The notes: generated from the sequence alone by a model not told the origin. DNA of 64,000 bases from Boswellia sacra (GCA_013180625.2 SNVD02002490.1:100044-164043); one strand, 5' to 3'; shown: positions 13,291-26,895, counted from the stretch's first letter. Made by a program: numbers and translations.

Positions 13291-13301
13291 AGATTTTTAT
13301 A
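13291..13301 (-). promoter_or_regulatory. Candidate TATA box of the MAPKKK3 gene
   Basis: On the minus strand this reads TATAAAAATCT, about 90 bp upstream of the MAPKKK3 start codon. A CT-rich tract (plus-strand GAGAGA runs at about 13335-13365) lies just upstream of it. TATA element and pyrimidine patch are common in plant core promoters, but no transcript data support the start site here. Confidence 0.4.
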
Positions 13302-14265
13302 CGGGAGGAAACAGGGAGGAAATGGGGAGGAAATGGAGAGAAAGGGAGAAGAGAGAGAGAATTTGTGAGAGTGTGGGACCCGGTTTTTTCAATACAGTGA
13401 TGAACAGCTAAGTGTCAGGGACGGCAAGCGGTGGTTGGATAATGCCTCCTCCATTACGTGGCATTTTTTAAGAGGGACAATTAAGTTATGACGTGTCTTT
13501 TCTATTTTTTTAAATTTCGTTTTTGCTTTTTGTGGGAGTTAAAATGCAAGAAAGTGAAAGGATTTGTTGGTGTAAAATGAGAGAGAATCCACATGGGTGA
13601 ATGTGCATCCTTTTTAATGCATAAAAAATAGAAAAATATAATTAATTTACCAAATTTTTTGAAGGAATATTTTAATTTGTAATAAAGTTTTCATAACTAA
13701 CCTAAGAATTAATTTACCTTCATTTAATAACTTTTTTTTTCTAAGACACATTATTACAATACTATCCAATTCCATATCAACTTTTTTTTAATTATTTTTT
13801 TCCCAAAAGTCAATGCTATTACTTTGCTATACTAGGTAACCCCTTATTATACATTGATGTGTGCCGTAGAATTGATTGGTTTTTTAGATTTTTTTTTTAA
13901 TTTCAATTTTATATTCATTTTTATCCTTCACTCTCTTTTTATTTTTATATATTATTAAAACAATTGAACCCTAAATTTATAATTTTCCCTCATTTCTTAA
14001 TTTTTTATATCAAAGACAAAACTCTTCAATTTGTCCACTATCACTTCAAAATCAACTATCTAATATCCAAAATTCACAATACACCAACGCAAATGGAGCA
14101 AAACCATTTTAAACTTGGTATTTACATAGTCATTGAACTAATACAAAAATATATTTGAATTTACAAGTCATACCTTGAGACCTCTTCCCACTAGATTAGT
14201 GTCCAAAGGGGTGAAAAAATCTCTTCAACAACCTTACGCCACCACTGTACGGAGAAAAAGTCCAC

Positions 14266-14819
14266 TAATATGTCTAGAATCTAGATGGACAAATTCCTTT
14301 GACACCCTTGAAGTTTGAGTTTTTATTTAGATTCACAAATTTTTCAAATTAACAAGTTCATCATTGTATTTCATTTATTTTAGGAGAAATTATAAAAAAA
14401 ATAAAAATTAAGAAACGGGTTTGACAAATGGACCAAATATTGAAAATTTAGACATCATGAGTCATCTAATACTTAACATTCAGTAGTCAACATTGTCAAA
14501 CACTATCAATCTCCAACTTCACAAATTCTAGATAGTCGAATATTAGTATTCAACAACCAAAAAAAGTATCGATCGATTTATTAGACAAAGTCATAACATC
14601 TCAATCTTAAAATTTGATCCATTTGTCAAGCGCGTCTCTCAATTTAGGTCTATGTTTTTAGTTCTTTATTTTTTTAAGAGCCTAATGAGTTTTTATTAGT
14701 ATATAAGGGTCAAATTGAAAAATTTATTACTTTTAGCCCAAAAACAGGAGTTTAAATCCATTCTAGTGACAGACCGCGGAGGGAGACTGCAAGCGTGTGG
14801 CCTGGGTCGGTATCACTAC
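14266..14819. repeat. ~555-bp tandem duplication, copy 1
   Basis: Begins TAATATGTCTAGA and ends in the GC-richer block GGCCTGGGTCGGTATCAC. The block order ACACCCTTGAAGTTTG, TTCATTTATTTTAGG, ACGCGTCTCTCAATTTAGG-like and GACAGACCGCGGAGGGAGAC is shared with the next copy. Confidence 0.9.
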
Positions 14820-14824
14820 AGAGT

Positions 14825-15377
14825 TAATATGTCTAGATGGACAGATTTTTTGACACCCTTGAAGTTTGGGTTTCTCATTTAGATTCACAAATTTTTCAAA
14901 TTAACAATTTCATCCTTGTATTTCATTTATTTTAGGGGAATTAAAAAAACAAAATTAGGAAACAGGTTTGAAAAATCGACCAGATATTAAAAATTTAGAT
15001 ATCATAAGTCATCCAACACTTAACCTTCAATAATCAATATTATCAGACACTATCAATCTCCAACGTCACAAACTATCGATAGTTGAATATTAATATTCAA
15101 CAATCAAAAAAAGTATTGATCAATTTATTAGATAAAGTCATAACATCTCTCAATCTTAAAATTTGATCCATTTTTCAAACGCGTCTCTCAATTTAGGTCT
15201 ATGTTTTTAATTCTTTTTTTTTTAAGAGCCTAATGAGTTTTTATTAGTATATAAAGGTCAAATGGATAAATTTATTACTTTTGGCCCAAAAACGGGTTTG
15301 CAAAGAAAACTATCCATTCTAGTTGACAGACCGCGGAGAGAGACTGCAAGCGTGTGGCCTGGGTCGGTATCACTTCA
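14825..15377. repeat. ~555-bp tandem duplication, copy 2
   Basis: Second unit, head-to-tail with copy 1, offset about 557-559 bp. The copies are clearly homologous over their whole length with scattered substitutions and a few small indels. No open frame is conserved between them. Confidence 0.9.
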
Positions 15378-17017
15378 GAATTTGCATTTGGCATTTCTGA
15401 TAATCACTTTTATTTGTTTATTCACAAGTTGGGATGATCCCATGTAATTGAGTCTATATTTTATTTGTGCACCCTATAGGTTGCGTCACCCGCCATGTCA
15501 GTAGCGCTCTTCTCGTGCGTCACAAATGAGTCCTCAAAGAGAAAAAATAAAATAATAATTAATTAAGATTAGATATTTTGAAAATGATTTGTGTATTAGT
15601 ACAAGAAGATATACATGGGGATGGCAGGAATATTAAATTAAATTAAATTAAATTAATAAACTGACAAGGGCTAACAGGTTGTTTGTTGGCAATCTTTTAA
15701 TATTTGTAATAAATATTCGGAAAATACGTGTAAGACAAAAAATTAATTAAATTTGGATTCGATAACAAAGAAATTAACATTAACTTCTCCTTTTATTAAT
15801 CTCATTTATTTGATTTAGATTTTTTTTTGTTTTAATTTTGATTATGATAAGAAAATGGAAACAAATGCTTCAAAAATTATTTTGAGATCCCATACCAAAC
15901 AAGTGGATTTCAATATTTTTAAAAATTTTGATATTTCTCAAGTTAAAATATTTTCTCTTTATATAAAATTAAAAAAAAATTCTTACTAACCAGTGCAAGT
16001 AATTAAAAAGATTAACTCAATATAATATTCTTATATTTAACTGATTATATATCCACCAAGAAACTTGATGAAATAATCCATATTTTTGACTTGTAATGTA
16101 CACAACAAGAATATTAATTAATCATAAATTGATTAATTAATGGATAATTAATCAGTCAATTAATTAATAATTAATTGCGTAGTGAGATCGTAATCAATCA
16201 ATCAATTTTGAGTGAGTTGACGCCGGCGAGTAGGAAGTTGGGTAATGGTTTTGTTTGGTAGTGCGATATTTTTAATTTTTTTAATGCAAGCCCACATGTA
16301 AAATTGTTGAAAATTAAATATTTCTAACTAAGGATAATTATTAAATTACATCACCACAAATCACGACAAAATCTTGTATTGTTAGTGACATTTTGGTGGT
16401 CGCAACAGTTAGTACGGCTCGTTGTCGTATCAATATTATTGGATAGGTGTTCATTGTATTATCAATCTAATATTATTTATTTTTCAATATACACCCATTC
16501 ATCCAGTTCATCTATGTAATTTACTAAATGGCCACATGTAACCAATGCAATCCAGTGTATCAATGTTTATTTAATAAAAAGAAACAATTAAAAAATTAAA
16601 ATTTTGTCAAATCAATTGAAAAAATAATTTCTTTGAGTTACCTCAATCAATATTTCAAATTTGAATGTTTTATGTTTATTTTATGATATTTTCACTCAAT
16701 TAATACTTAAATTGTTGAATTGGTTTGGATACATGACATTATGTTTGGATTTATGAAAATAGTTAGAAAGTAATGACTTTTAAAAATTTAATACTAAAGT
16801 GTAGTTAACAAAAATGTGTGACCGAGTATTATTTTGAGTACAAATAAAAGCTCTCTAATTCAATTTAAATCAATATTATTACTAATTTATAAATAGTGTA
16901 ATGATTGATCTTTTAGATTTCTTTTTTTTTTCTTCAAAAAAAATTGAAATTTATATCCATCCAATAAAATTACCAATTAACAAACAATAATATAGTGTAA
17001 TACTAAGTCAATACAAT

Positions 17018-17022
<5 letters not shown>

Positions 17023-17062
<40 letters not shown>
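17023..17062. repeat. (TA)n microsatellite
   Basis: About 20 uninterrupted TA units. Confidence 0.97.
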
Positions 17063-17066
<4 letters not shown>

Positions 17067-17542
17067 GCAAAATATAAATTTAACTATATTGACTGATTAA
17101 CTTAGTACACACAATAAACAATACAATAAGAACTTTAAAAAAAAAAAAGAACCTAGTTAGATTGAGAAAAATAGATGACTTGGGTAAAAAGATTCGATAA
17201 TCAGTAATAAGACGATTCTAACCCGTAATGGCAACGACCCAATTAGAACAAAATACTATCAATTTAAACTAATGTAATGATTGTTACCGATAATACTAAA
17301 GAACCGATAAATAATACACAATAAAACTCTAGTGCAATGCAAGTAGGGATTCCTTCATTATTTGTTTGTGTTTGTGTCGTATGAGTTGTTAGTTCCCTAC
17401 TTTGTGACTTTGTGGCATTAGCGTTGTGGTTTTGCTTTTTTATAGTTGTAGATAATGGTATAATCTGCCTCTTATGAGTCTTGTTTCGGCTACATTGATT
17501 AATAATGCATGGTTGGTAAAGGGCATGAAGCTTTGGTTTTTC

Positions 17543-17568
17543 ATATATATATATATATATATATATAT
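17543..17568. repeat. (AT)n microsatellite
   Basis: Thirteen uninterrupted AT units. Confidence 0.97.
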
Positions 17569-19076
17569 TAATGAAAAAATAGGATTAATATAATATTACA
17601 TAGAATAATAAAACTAATTGAAATAAATCCATATGCATGGATCCGATCACCTATATAATATACGAAGGAGAATCTTTTCTTTACCTCCCTGTGGTTTGTC
17701 AAAGTACACCTAGATACCATAATGTTGTAAAATAACATACATCTCCTATTATTGTTCCTTTAAAAAGGTTAAATGTAGAAGGTAATCAAGTAGTGGGAAC
17801 AGTTTAAGAAACAATCAAGTTTCAATTTTTTTAGGACCAAACCAAATATCGAATTGTCGAGTTGATTAATTTGCTCGACGACTTAATGATTCTAAATAGT
17901 TGTCGACGGTATTAGATATTTGTTAAATAATGTGTAGAACTATTGAGTATGACTTTTGCATTTAGAAAACTGCAAGTAAATTTGGTATTTAAACAGGAAG
18001 TTGTTTATGGTAATCAAGATTTTGAAATGAGTTACTACTTCTCAAAAGATCCTCCAAAATTTGGTTAATTGAATAGGGTCCAAGTGATTGTCTTGAAGCC
18101 ATCAAGGGGATTAATGATATTTGCTCTTTCTTAAGCCAAAATTTCTGCATTGTCATAACTAGACCAAAATTAATAAAATTGTTGAAGAGAATTTAAATTA
18201 ATTTTAAATGTTTATTATAAGAATAAGCCATTAATTTTTTAAAAATTATACATACACACAATTGGCTTTGGCTTTTGTATCTGGGTCATGAGATGTTTCA
18301 ATAAATTGGCTTGTATAAGTGGCAATTTGCCCTGGGCACGCTTAGCCTCTCTGAGGAATTTGGAAAGACTGGAAGTGCAAGTTGACAAGTTGTGTTACAA
18401 ATACAAGCCTTTTCTTTCGCCCAAAAACCAACAAATCAAATAAGATAGGCCGTACTAGTAGCAGTGGAAATCAAATAATTTAGTACATATGGATAAGACT
18501 GTACGCACATATCCGCAAAAATGATAATTAAGTAAAACGTGAATTTGCAAATTTAATTGATACTTTCATTATTGCTTCTTTTTTAATAAAAAAGAAGTTC
18601 ACCGTCAGTGGGCCTTCTACCTTTAGGCAGTATTCTATTTTCAAAACTTTAATTTCTAATGAAAAATTTCTACTATTGTCTCTTATAAGAATCTAGGTAG
18701 TATCTATAATTCGAGTGTGATCAATCATCCCTATACAATAGCTAGGCTATTGACTCACCAATGAGCTAATTAACTACGACAAAAGATAAATCGGTTTTTG
18801 TTTGACTAATTAAAACATGGATTAAGCATGCCACCAACTTTTATTTTGAGTCATATAGAACTTTTTGTGCACTAGATAAAAGCAGAAATGCACATTTAAC
18901 ATGTATTTTAAAGTGTGTTCATACAAAACTATAAAGATTTTATTTTAATTTGTCACCCAATAAACTTTTCGAAACAGTAATATCATGCATTTGGCATATA
19001 TACTAACTAAAGGTACTTGGCATAAATAAATTTTGAATTTTCTTAACCCCTTTTTTTTTTGAGAAGTTTTGAAGAT

Positions 19077-19290
19077 GAGTAATGCTACTCATACAAACTA
19101 CTTATACAAACTCACACATACAAACTGATGTGGCATTCCTATATGATCGTCACATCATCCACGTTAATTAATGACATTTATTATTAATACAGATTTTTCA
19201 AATCATTGTATTTATTTATCAAATCATATCATGCCACATCAGTTTGTATGTTTGAGTTTATATAAGTAGTTTGTATGAGTAGCATTACTC
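19077..19290. mobile_element. MITE-like element with long terminal inverted repeats
   Basis: The left end GAGTAATGCTACTCATAC and the right end GTATGAGTAGCATTACTC are exact reverse complements, and the inverted similarity continues for about 58 bp per arm with few mismatches (inner arm ends GATGTGGCA / TGCCACATC). The element is 214 bp, AT-rich in the middle and non-coding, as expected for a miniature inverted-repeat transposable element. I could not find a convincing target-site duplication, so the superfamily is open. Confidence 0.8.
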
Positions 19291-20083
19291 TGGAGATATA
19301 CCTTTGAATCCTTCAATACAAAAATTTCTTTAAACCACTTTTAGCAGGAAAAAAAGTCTTTAAATGCACTCATAATCAATTTAATCATTAATTATATTTA
19401 AACTACTTTATCGAAAGACTTGATAGTGATTTTTTCCTAGACTTGGATGCAATACAACCATTGCAAAATTTACTAATTGATAAAAAGACTATTTTTTTTA
19501 AAATTTTAATCAATGTATTTATCTTGTTTCTAGACGAGATGGATGTCAATTTCACCTTTTTCTTGACCTTATAAACAAATATATTTATGCTATAACATTT
19601 TGCATTTAAATTCAACCAACAATTCCATATCATATCATCTCCCATGTCCATGGACCGTGTATATGCAATTTTCTGTAGTGAATATGGAAGTCTTTTTCAC
19701 CAATAATGTATTAAAATTGATCGTGAAATTACAATCAATTTGATCATGACCACAAAATCAACACCTTTGGTGGATATCATATATGGAGCCACCAATTATG
19801 TGTCTTTATAAGCATACATAACATGACCTCATGATGAAGACCCGCCAATACATAATATTTTTTCTAATTCATTTTTACTTGGAAGCAAATATAAATAATA
19901 ATTTGAGCACATATATATTCAATCGTTTGTTTGTAATTCTTGTTATATATTAATTAAAGTTCAATAAGACGTGGATTGAAATAATAAATTTATATAATAG
20001 AGCCTTTTGAGGGCATATGTTAAAATGACTCGTTATAAATGTAATAAAAATAGTAACCTATTCTAAGTCTTATTTTATCACGG

Positions 20084-20109
20084 CTCTCTCTCTCTCTCTC
20101 TCTCTCTCT
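20084..20109. repeat. (CT)n microsatellite
   Basis: Thirteen CT units with no nearby gene. Confidence 0.95.
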
Positions 20110-22773
20110 TTTTAATTCAGGTCATACTTTAGTATAATTTCTATCTTGAAAATTGTTTTTCAGACTTTTTAATGTTGAATAATATATCATGGAATTTTTT
20201 TAATAACATACTCATAGTTATGATATTAAATTTATAGACTTAATTATAACCAAATATGATCTATGACACATTCAAATGTGACATCTATATATATATATTA
20301 AAAATATAAAATCGTTGCTTATATTACAAAGTCCGTATACAGCTTAGGAAAAACTCATATTATAAATGATAAATATGTTTAGTTGACTTGGTTATAGGTT
20401 AATAATTGCAATACTTATAAAGGTAATGAAAAATAATATGTTTTAATAAAAAGAATCTCTAAAGTCTTGCTAAAAAATTAGGATAAAAAGACCTCAATTT
20501 CGGCATATGGAGAGCAATTAAGTCTTGTTTTACAAGGTCAATAATAAAGACTTGTTAGGAGACTTTAGGTCATAGAGAGCATGAACATTTGTGGCATTAG
20601 TTAAGATCTTTTCATTGACCTTGACCTAGTCTTTTATAAGGACTTAGTCTCAGCCAGAAATTGTCAAATAATTTTAAAAACTTTAATTTAATTAAAATTA
20701 CCAAGAAAAACAATGGTATATACCTCATTTTTAGTTCTTACTAACTTGATAATATTATCGAATTGATAAAAAATATTAATATTTTAACTAAACCCTTAGA
20801 GGGAGAGCATTATAGTTTTTTTTTCTTGTTTTTGTTATTAAAATGACAGATAAGCATCGCTACATTTCCATGTGTATTGAATTCATATTTTAAAAAACAT
20901 GAAAGTGAAAATGTTTTAAATTTGTCGGAAACCTTGATGAATTTGTAAAATTTTTATGAATTTTCATTGAAATTCATTAGAATTTATGAAATGCTTTTAT
21001 GAAGCTTCTCCATTGTTTACAAGGAGCTTGCTAAGCAACTTGGGAACTATTTAGAGTTAGTTTATATGTACTCAAAATTTAGCCCCAAAAAAAAATCAAT
21101 AACCCAAAAAAATGGGGTTTTGGATTGTCAAGTTAATACAAATATTTTTAATGTAATTAATAAAAACATTTTAGGAAATTTATATATTGAGCAAAAATAT
21201 ATCTTTCAATAAGAAAGGAATAGATAAAAAGAAGAATAAATCCCTCTTTCAAAGATTAATGATGATGAGACTGCATAATTAAAGTGAGATAATATTTTCA
21301 CTTCAAAATCTTATAATATATCTTGTATTATAACTCACATTATAATAATTAATTTTTTAAAATTTAATATTACTGATTTTATATTATTTCACATTATAAA
21401 TTCCACGTGTTTAGGAGTTAACTATTACCTCATATCAATATCCTAAGGTATGATAGAAACTTCAAAAGATTATAATAATTACCTCATATCAATATCAAGG
21501 TTTCTTAAAATTAAAAGGTAAAAGAGAAAATAATAGTATGTTTGTGTATATTTCTTAAATCTTGAGAAAAAGCAAAGGGTGGAGGAAATTACTATTTAAT
21601 GAAATTCTAAGAGAGGAAATTATCATAGTCCTAATAATTAAGGATGGGAATAGTAATAATACATGTACTAATGATAGTGCTTTAACATCATAAAATCAAT
21701 TGATTAAAAGAAGACAAAATAAGATGAACAAGATTATTATTTAGTAACATCAAATATAGAATATAATATAAATGTCACATTAAAATATTAAGGCATGATG
21801 GAAGAGTGTCCTTGAAGTAAAGATGATGAGATCCGTCATACTATCAAAAATTTATTCTATGCAACCTTATTAATTATTGTCATTTTTTATCTTATTCGTA
21901 TTTGTTTAAATCGCCATACGAGATGTTGGTGTCAATATTAATTTTTTTTTTTTAAAAAAAGATCACAACATTATGGATCCAATAGTAATAACACAATTGT
22001 TAATAATATATATCATTATCTTGTCGAGACATAGAGGGCCTCTACATTTTCTTTGCTCTTTTTCCTTAAATTCTTCTCTTTTGTTGAATCTAAAAACTAA
22101 AAATTAATTACACCGATATGATAATATTATTAGATCAAATATTGATTGTAATCTAAACCAACTTGATTTATAGGATTGAAGAGTTTTTTTTTAAATTATA
22201 ATTAAAAAATTTATTATTATTACTATTTTAATCTTTCTTCTTCCTGTGATAGAGACACTCCCATGAAAGCTTTTGCGGCTAACTAGACAATTCTAGATTA
22301 GCTACAAATTATATTAAACTTATAGTGATTCTAGTACAATAATCATGTTTAGCCATGCACTAATGATGAAAGAGGTCCCAAGTTAAAATAATTATATTAA
22401 CTATGATTAGGACAACTAACCAAGTGTTTTGTTCTTTCTTGCATATCTAGATTATCTTTCTTGGAAAGTAAATAAATTAGATCAACCCCTTTAACAACCT
22501 TATAATTAACAAGATATGTCAATCAATCACTATGATTCGGAATTAGATTAACACTTAATGCATTTATAATAAAGTTTTATTTTTAAATTTTATCGAACAA
22601 ATATCATGATTGATACCGATCTATTATTGCTTTGAAAAAATTAAATCTTCTTAGTCGGATTTAAAAGTTAAAGACAAAAATACTTGTATTCTATAATAAT
22701 CTATTTGATATATCAAACATAAAATATGACAACATTGATATAATAATAATTAAACAAGTATCACGAAACTTTG

Positions 22774-23212
22774 TGTTATGACCACATGAATTTGGGCCTC
22801 AAAATTACTCCAAATCACATATAACTTATAGCTAAAGCCCATTATCTGAGTCTTACATTGACTCCTCCTAATGTCTATATAAACTCTTTTGATATTCACT
22901 CAAAGTAGGCACGTTCTATACACATTTCTCTAAATTTTCTCTCTCTACAATTCTTTACTCTTAAGAGCTTCTCTTTCTAGAAAGCTCACTTAGAGAATTC
23001 TGGTATATCAGAGACTAACTTGAGTGTTGGAGGGTGAATGTTGACACTATTGTCGACACCCTTTGACCATTTTTTTGCATGTTTAGGACCTTGACATGAC
23101 GATCCGATATAGCCCCACCCCAGTTTTCGGCCACGCGAAATTGTGCAGGCTCCGGCCCAAAGTGAATAATATCTCATGGGGATGTAAGCCCCGTAAAATC
23201 TATGTATCAATA
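22774..23212 (+). repeat. Old 5' LTR of a Tat-like Ty3/gypsy element
   Basis: Starts TGTTATGACC and has the same layout as the LTR of the intact Tat element at 53832-54213 (read on its minus strand): TTGGGCCTC near the start, TATATAAAC as TATA box (near 22877), a CT-rich leader, GAGCTTCTCTTTCTAG, and GACTAACTTGAGTGTTGGAGGG. It ends ATGTATCAATA at 23212, immediately before a primer-binding-site-like sequence. About 439 bp. No matching 3' LTR or coding region follows in the window, so it is a truncated remnant. Confidence 0.7.
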
Positions 23213-23232
23213 GTTGGTATCGTTTGTGGGAA
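23213..23232 (+). other. Degenerate primer-binding site
   Basis: Reads GTTGGTATCGTTTGTGGGAA. The intact Tat element has GTTGGCGCCGTCTGTGGGAA at the same place after its 5' LTR; the differences are transitions or lie at former CpG positions. Confidence 0.65.
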
Positions 23233-23760
23233 GCTCCGTACCAAAACCCTGTCCTAGCGTGCACAACCCAACCCACTAGGGGGCCTGTTGACTCTAGGTC
23301 CAAATTAGGGGTGGTGACTTTGTCCCATATCTCTTATGCAGTGGTTTGACTTGTGGCTTATAAAAGGACGGGATGCTCCCTTCCTAACGAGGGCTTTTTT
23401 TAGGACAAAACCATGCAACTCTAACCCAAAGTGGAAAATACCTTATGGGAACGCAAGCCCTATAAAATCCATGCATCAATAGTTGACACTGTCTATGGGA
23501 ATGTCCATATGGGCGCCTATTCCCAGCGTACCACAACCCAACCCACCGGGGGACCTATTGACTCTGGTTCCAAACCAGAGGTGATGATTTTGTTCCATAT
23601 TTCTTGTGTCATGGATTGACTTATTGGTTACTAGAGGAGGGCCTACTTCCCTTCCTCAACGAGGACCTTTTATAGGATAAAACTGTAGCTCCAAAGCAAA
23701 CAATACCTCATGGGGGCGCAAGCGTAAAAAATTGATGCATCAACACTTAGGATACAAGAT
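23233..23760 (+). repeat. Tandemly repeated LTR-tail / primer-binding-site modules
   Basis: The segment CCCAAAGTG-AATA-CTCATGGGG-GTAAGCCC-TAAAATC-ATG-ATCAATAG that ends the LTR (about 23155-23213) recurs at about 23427-23476, followed again by a degenerate primer-site sequence (GTTGACACTGTCTATGGGAA). It starts a third time at about 23690, ending ATGCATCAACAC near 23744. Between copies lies a shared leader with CAACCCAACCCAC and a GACTTGTGG-like block. The result is three modules of roughly 265 bp. No coding. Confidence 0.65.
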
Positions 23761-24509
23761 TATTTGAAATGAAATTAAAATTTAGGAGTGTAATAATATT
23801 TTTGGGATAAAGTATGTAAAACTTGCAATATCTAACAAAACGTTCATAGCATGAAATCTATCAATTACAATATAATATATGAAATTCAAGATTACAAGCA
23901 TAATCATACTGGTAATGGAAATATTTTATTGAAAACATTATAATAGGTAATATTAAATTTAATTAATTATAACGTTAGGTGTAGATTCTTACAATGGAAC
24001 ATGGGATTTATATTAAGATTGATATTTCATAGTATATTATTAATTATTTCACACACTATCTTGCAATTCTCCGTTGTTTAATTATATTACCAATTCATTC
24101 AAATCCTACGTTATTATATGGGTTTACATTTAATATTATAAAGATATTATAAAATAGATCAATAACTTCGAAAGAGTTAAATGAAGAATCGAAGTGAAAA
24201 TCTCATGTACAATTTTGTGGAATCCCTATGAAGTAACATGTCTATAGACTTTTCACTATGATCCAAATGACTTGGCAATAAAAAACAAGCAAAAGTATAA
24301 ATAGGGATCACACATTACCTTCTTAGATGGGGTATCAGTTGGTCATGATTTGTGTCTTCTAGCTAGCTTATTAATCACATTGGCACCCATGAACAACTAA
24401 TAAAAGAAGTGAGAGATGGAAATGAAGATGAAAAAGTTTCATAAGTCACAAGAGTCATGCAAAGCATGACAAAGACTAATGTGATTCAAAGAGATGACAA
24501 GTGTGCTAA

Positions 24510-24680
24510 TGCATACCTGAAAGGCAAAGCTTGGCGTGAGATTTTATCTTGTTATCTATATATTTTATATAATTGAGAGCCCACAAGGTTTGGCTCGGCT
24601 GCTCCCCCATATAATAAAGTTCAAAACTACTACTTTTTCAAATTTTGTCCCTATATACGTAAGGATAATTTTGCTTATCT
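24510..24680. repeat. Dispersed repeat, copy A
   Basis: Contains AAAGGCAAAGCTTGGCGTGA, then GGTTTGGCTCGGCTGCTCCCC and GTTCAAAACTACT. The same blocks in the same order and spacing occur at 41675-41850. Confidence 0.75.
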
Positions 24681-26044
24681 TCTTATTTATTTCAAATCGA
24701 AGATCTTGTTTTGATTTTTAAATTTATATCATTGATCTCCCTTAACGTTAAATATTTTTATTGGACTTAACGATTGATTTGATTCAAAATATTGTTGACT
24801 TTCCTGAACTTTTATAAAAATTATTGGAGTAGACCTCGTTGTTAAAGAAGTGCTTGATACAATTTCTACAGGTATGGGAAAGGTCAAGAATAATATTTCA
24901 AAAGTTGAAAGAAGTACTTAATTAATGATCTTAATTAGAATTAGGCAGATCTGATTACTGGTGAATTTTTTAATTCTTTGCTAACAATATAATCTTCAGA
25001 TCTATTAGGAATTTTGGTTCCCTTTATATAATTTAAAATAACTCAAGTTCATTTGTGTATATTAAAATCAAAAGAAGGGATTTATCTAAGAGGGCATTCA
25101 GTTCACGAGCTAAGGATTTCCAGAAAATTAGAATATAAAAAGTTTAAGCTTTGTTATTAATATTTAATAGACATTCCGTCTAGAATGCATTTAACAGATA
25201 CAATATTACCAATCTTTTTAAAGTGAAAGACCTGAAAAAAAGAAGAATCTTATGTTATGTTTAGATTTTCTATTTTCATTATATTGTATCCGTAACCTTT
25301 TTTTTTTTAAAAATGCTGTGACTAATTTCATTTTCTTCAAATTTCTTATACCCGTTTTTAGCTTCTCCCACTTAATTTACATCAAATCGGAATCTATCAA
25401 AATAATTTTTTTTAAGAGAAGAAGAAGAAGAAGAAAGAACTAGCCTAAATCATGGCATAGAGCAAAAGATAAGATCAAACCAAGATTTTGAAAGTGGCTG
25501 ATGCCAGTCCAACCTAGTACGCACCGAGATAAACTTTGATATGATAGCATTGAAGACTTGAATTGGAACTACAAAGTGGTACATATACATAATTACATAT
25601 AATGGGTTTCTCAAGAGTTGGTAGAGGAAATGGAGGCAGAAATAAAACATATAGTATATATAATAAAACATCAATGTTTTAGTTATACCAATAATAGCCA
25701 GGAAGAATTTAGGTGATACTGATGTATCTACTATATATAATACAACAGTATCAAGGAAAGTAAAATATCAGCGTTTGACTCTTAATAGAGAAAGTTGTGG
25801 ATGTATTGTAGACAATCACCAGGATTGGGCCCAATAGCTATCGGCCTATACTTAGCTATTGGGTCAATGGCTTCCATTAGGGTACTATAGAGAGTGTTTA
25901 GTGTGTACAAGGCTAGATATGTTGATGCAGTTTGAAATAGTGCTCATTCATTTTATTTTTGACGAATCCTGATAAAAAAATGGTGGATAACAGTGAAGTA
26001 CGTTTTCAATATGCTAAAAGGGCAGCTAGAAAACATGTTTTTAT

Positions 26045-26046
<2 letters not shown>

Positions 26047-26082
<36 letters not shown>
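26047..26082. repeat. (AT)n microsatellite
   Basis: About 18 uninterrupted AT units. Confidence 0.97.
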
Positions 26083-26085
<3 letters not shown>

Positions 26086-26359
26086 CACGGTGCCGTACAT
26101 AATGGTTTATATTGAGTTTGAAATGTTATTTTGCTTAAATAAGGTACCATGGTGGGGCAAGATGTCACGAGTCGCTGTAAGACAGACATGATATTCATAG
26201 CAATGTTTTGCATGCATACCGTGTTATATTATGTAGTTTTTAATTTTAATTTAAATATGATTATTTACATTACATTTTAAAGATATTCCAATTGCAATTT
26301 TGTTGTATAATTTAGTTTTTGAATTTTTTTAATAATTTTTGCAAATTATCAGGAAGTGA

Positions 26360-26785
26360 AGCAAAAATTCGAGAAGAAGGAGAAATAAGAAGAAGAAGAT
26401 GGAAGAGAAGGAGATGGAGAAAAAGGAAAGGTTGTCTTATTTTGATCATAGGGGCATTTTGTTTGTGAAATGCAGCTGGAGTCTATTTTTCATTGGAAAT
26501 TAGCTTAGGTCTATTTTTGTCAATAAGGAGAAGGCAAAAAAAGAACATGGTGGAACAAGAAGAAAAAATAATAAAAAGAACAAGATGGAAGGAGGCCGAA
26601 TAAGAAGACCAAGAAAAGGAAGAAGAAGAAGAAGAAGAAGAGGGAAGAAGAATTAATGGTTGTCTTATTTTAAGAGTAGGGGGTATTTTCATCTGTAAAA
26701 TGCAACTAAACTCTATTTTTTATTGAAAAATTAGATTGGGTCTATTTTTTAGGTTCATTTTTGTCAATAAAAGTAGTTAAAATAA
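26360..26785. repeat. Duplicated GAA-rich block
   Basis: Two successive copies (about 26360-26530 and 26585-26785). Each has a GAA/GGA-rich purine part followed by GGTTGTCTTATTTT, a GGGG-ATTTT step, AAATGCA-CT and GGTCTATTTTT. The second includes a pure GAA run near 26623-26640. Non-coding. Confidence 0.75.
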
Positions 26786-26895
26786 GATCTAAGGTTGTGA
26801 ACAGTATTTTTTTTGGGGGGGTAAAATGCATCTAGAGAGTCCCTTTTTATTAAAACATTATTAACCTACCTTGATTTTTTCTTCTTTCTCTATAT

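Larger units (their letters stand above)
13400..22773. other. Long AT-rich intergenic stretch without genes
   Basis: No open frame here gives a recognisable protein. Apart from the repeats listed separately (tandem duplication 14266-15377, microsatellites, inverted-repeat element 19077-19290) I see only AT-rich DNA with short local duplications. One example is the block ATTACCTCATATCAATATC, repeated near 21425 and 21480. Confidence 0.6.
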
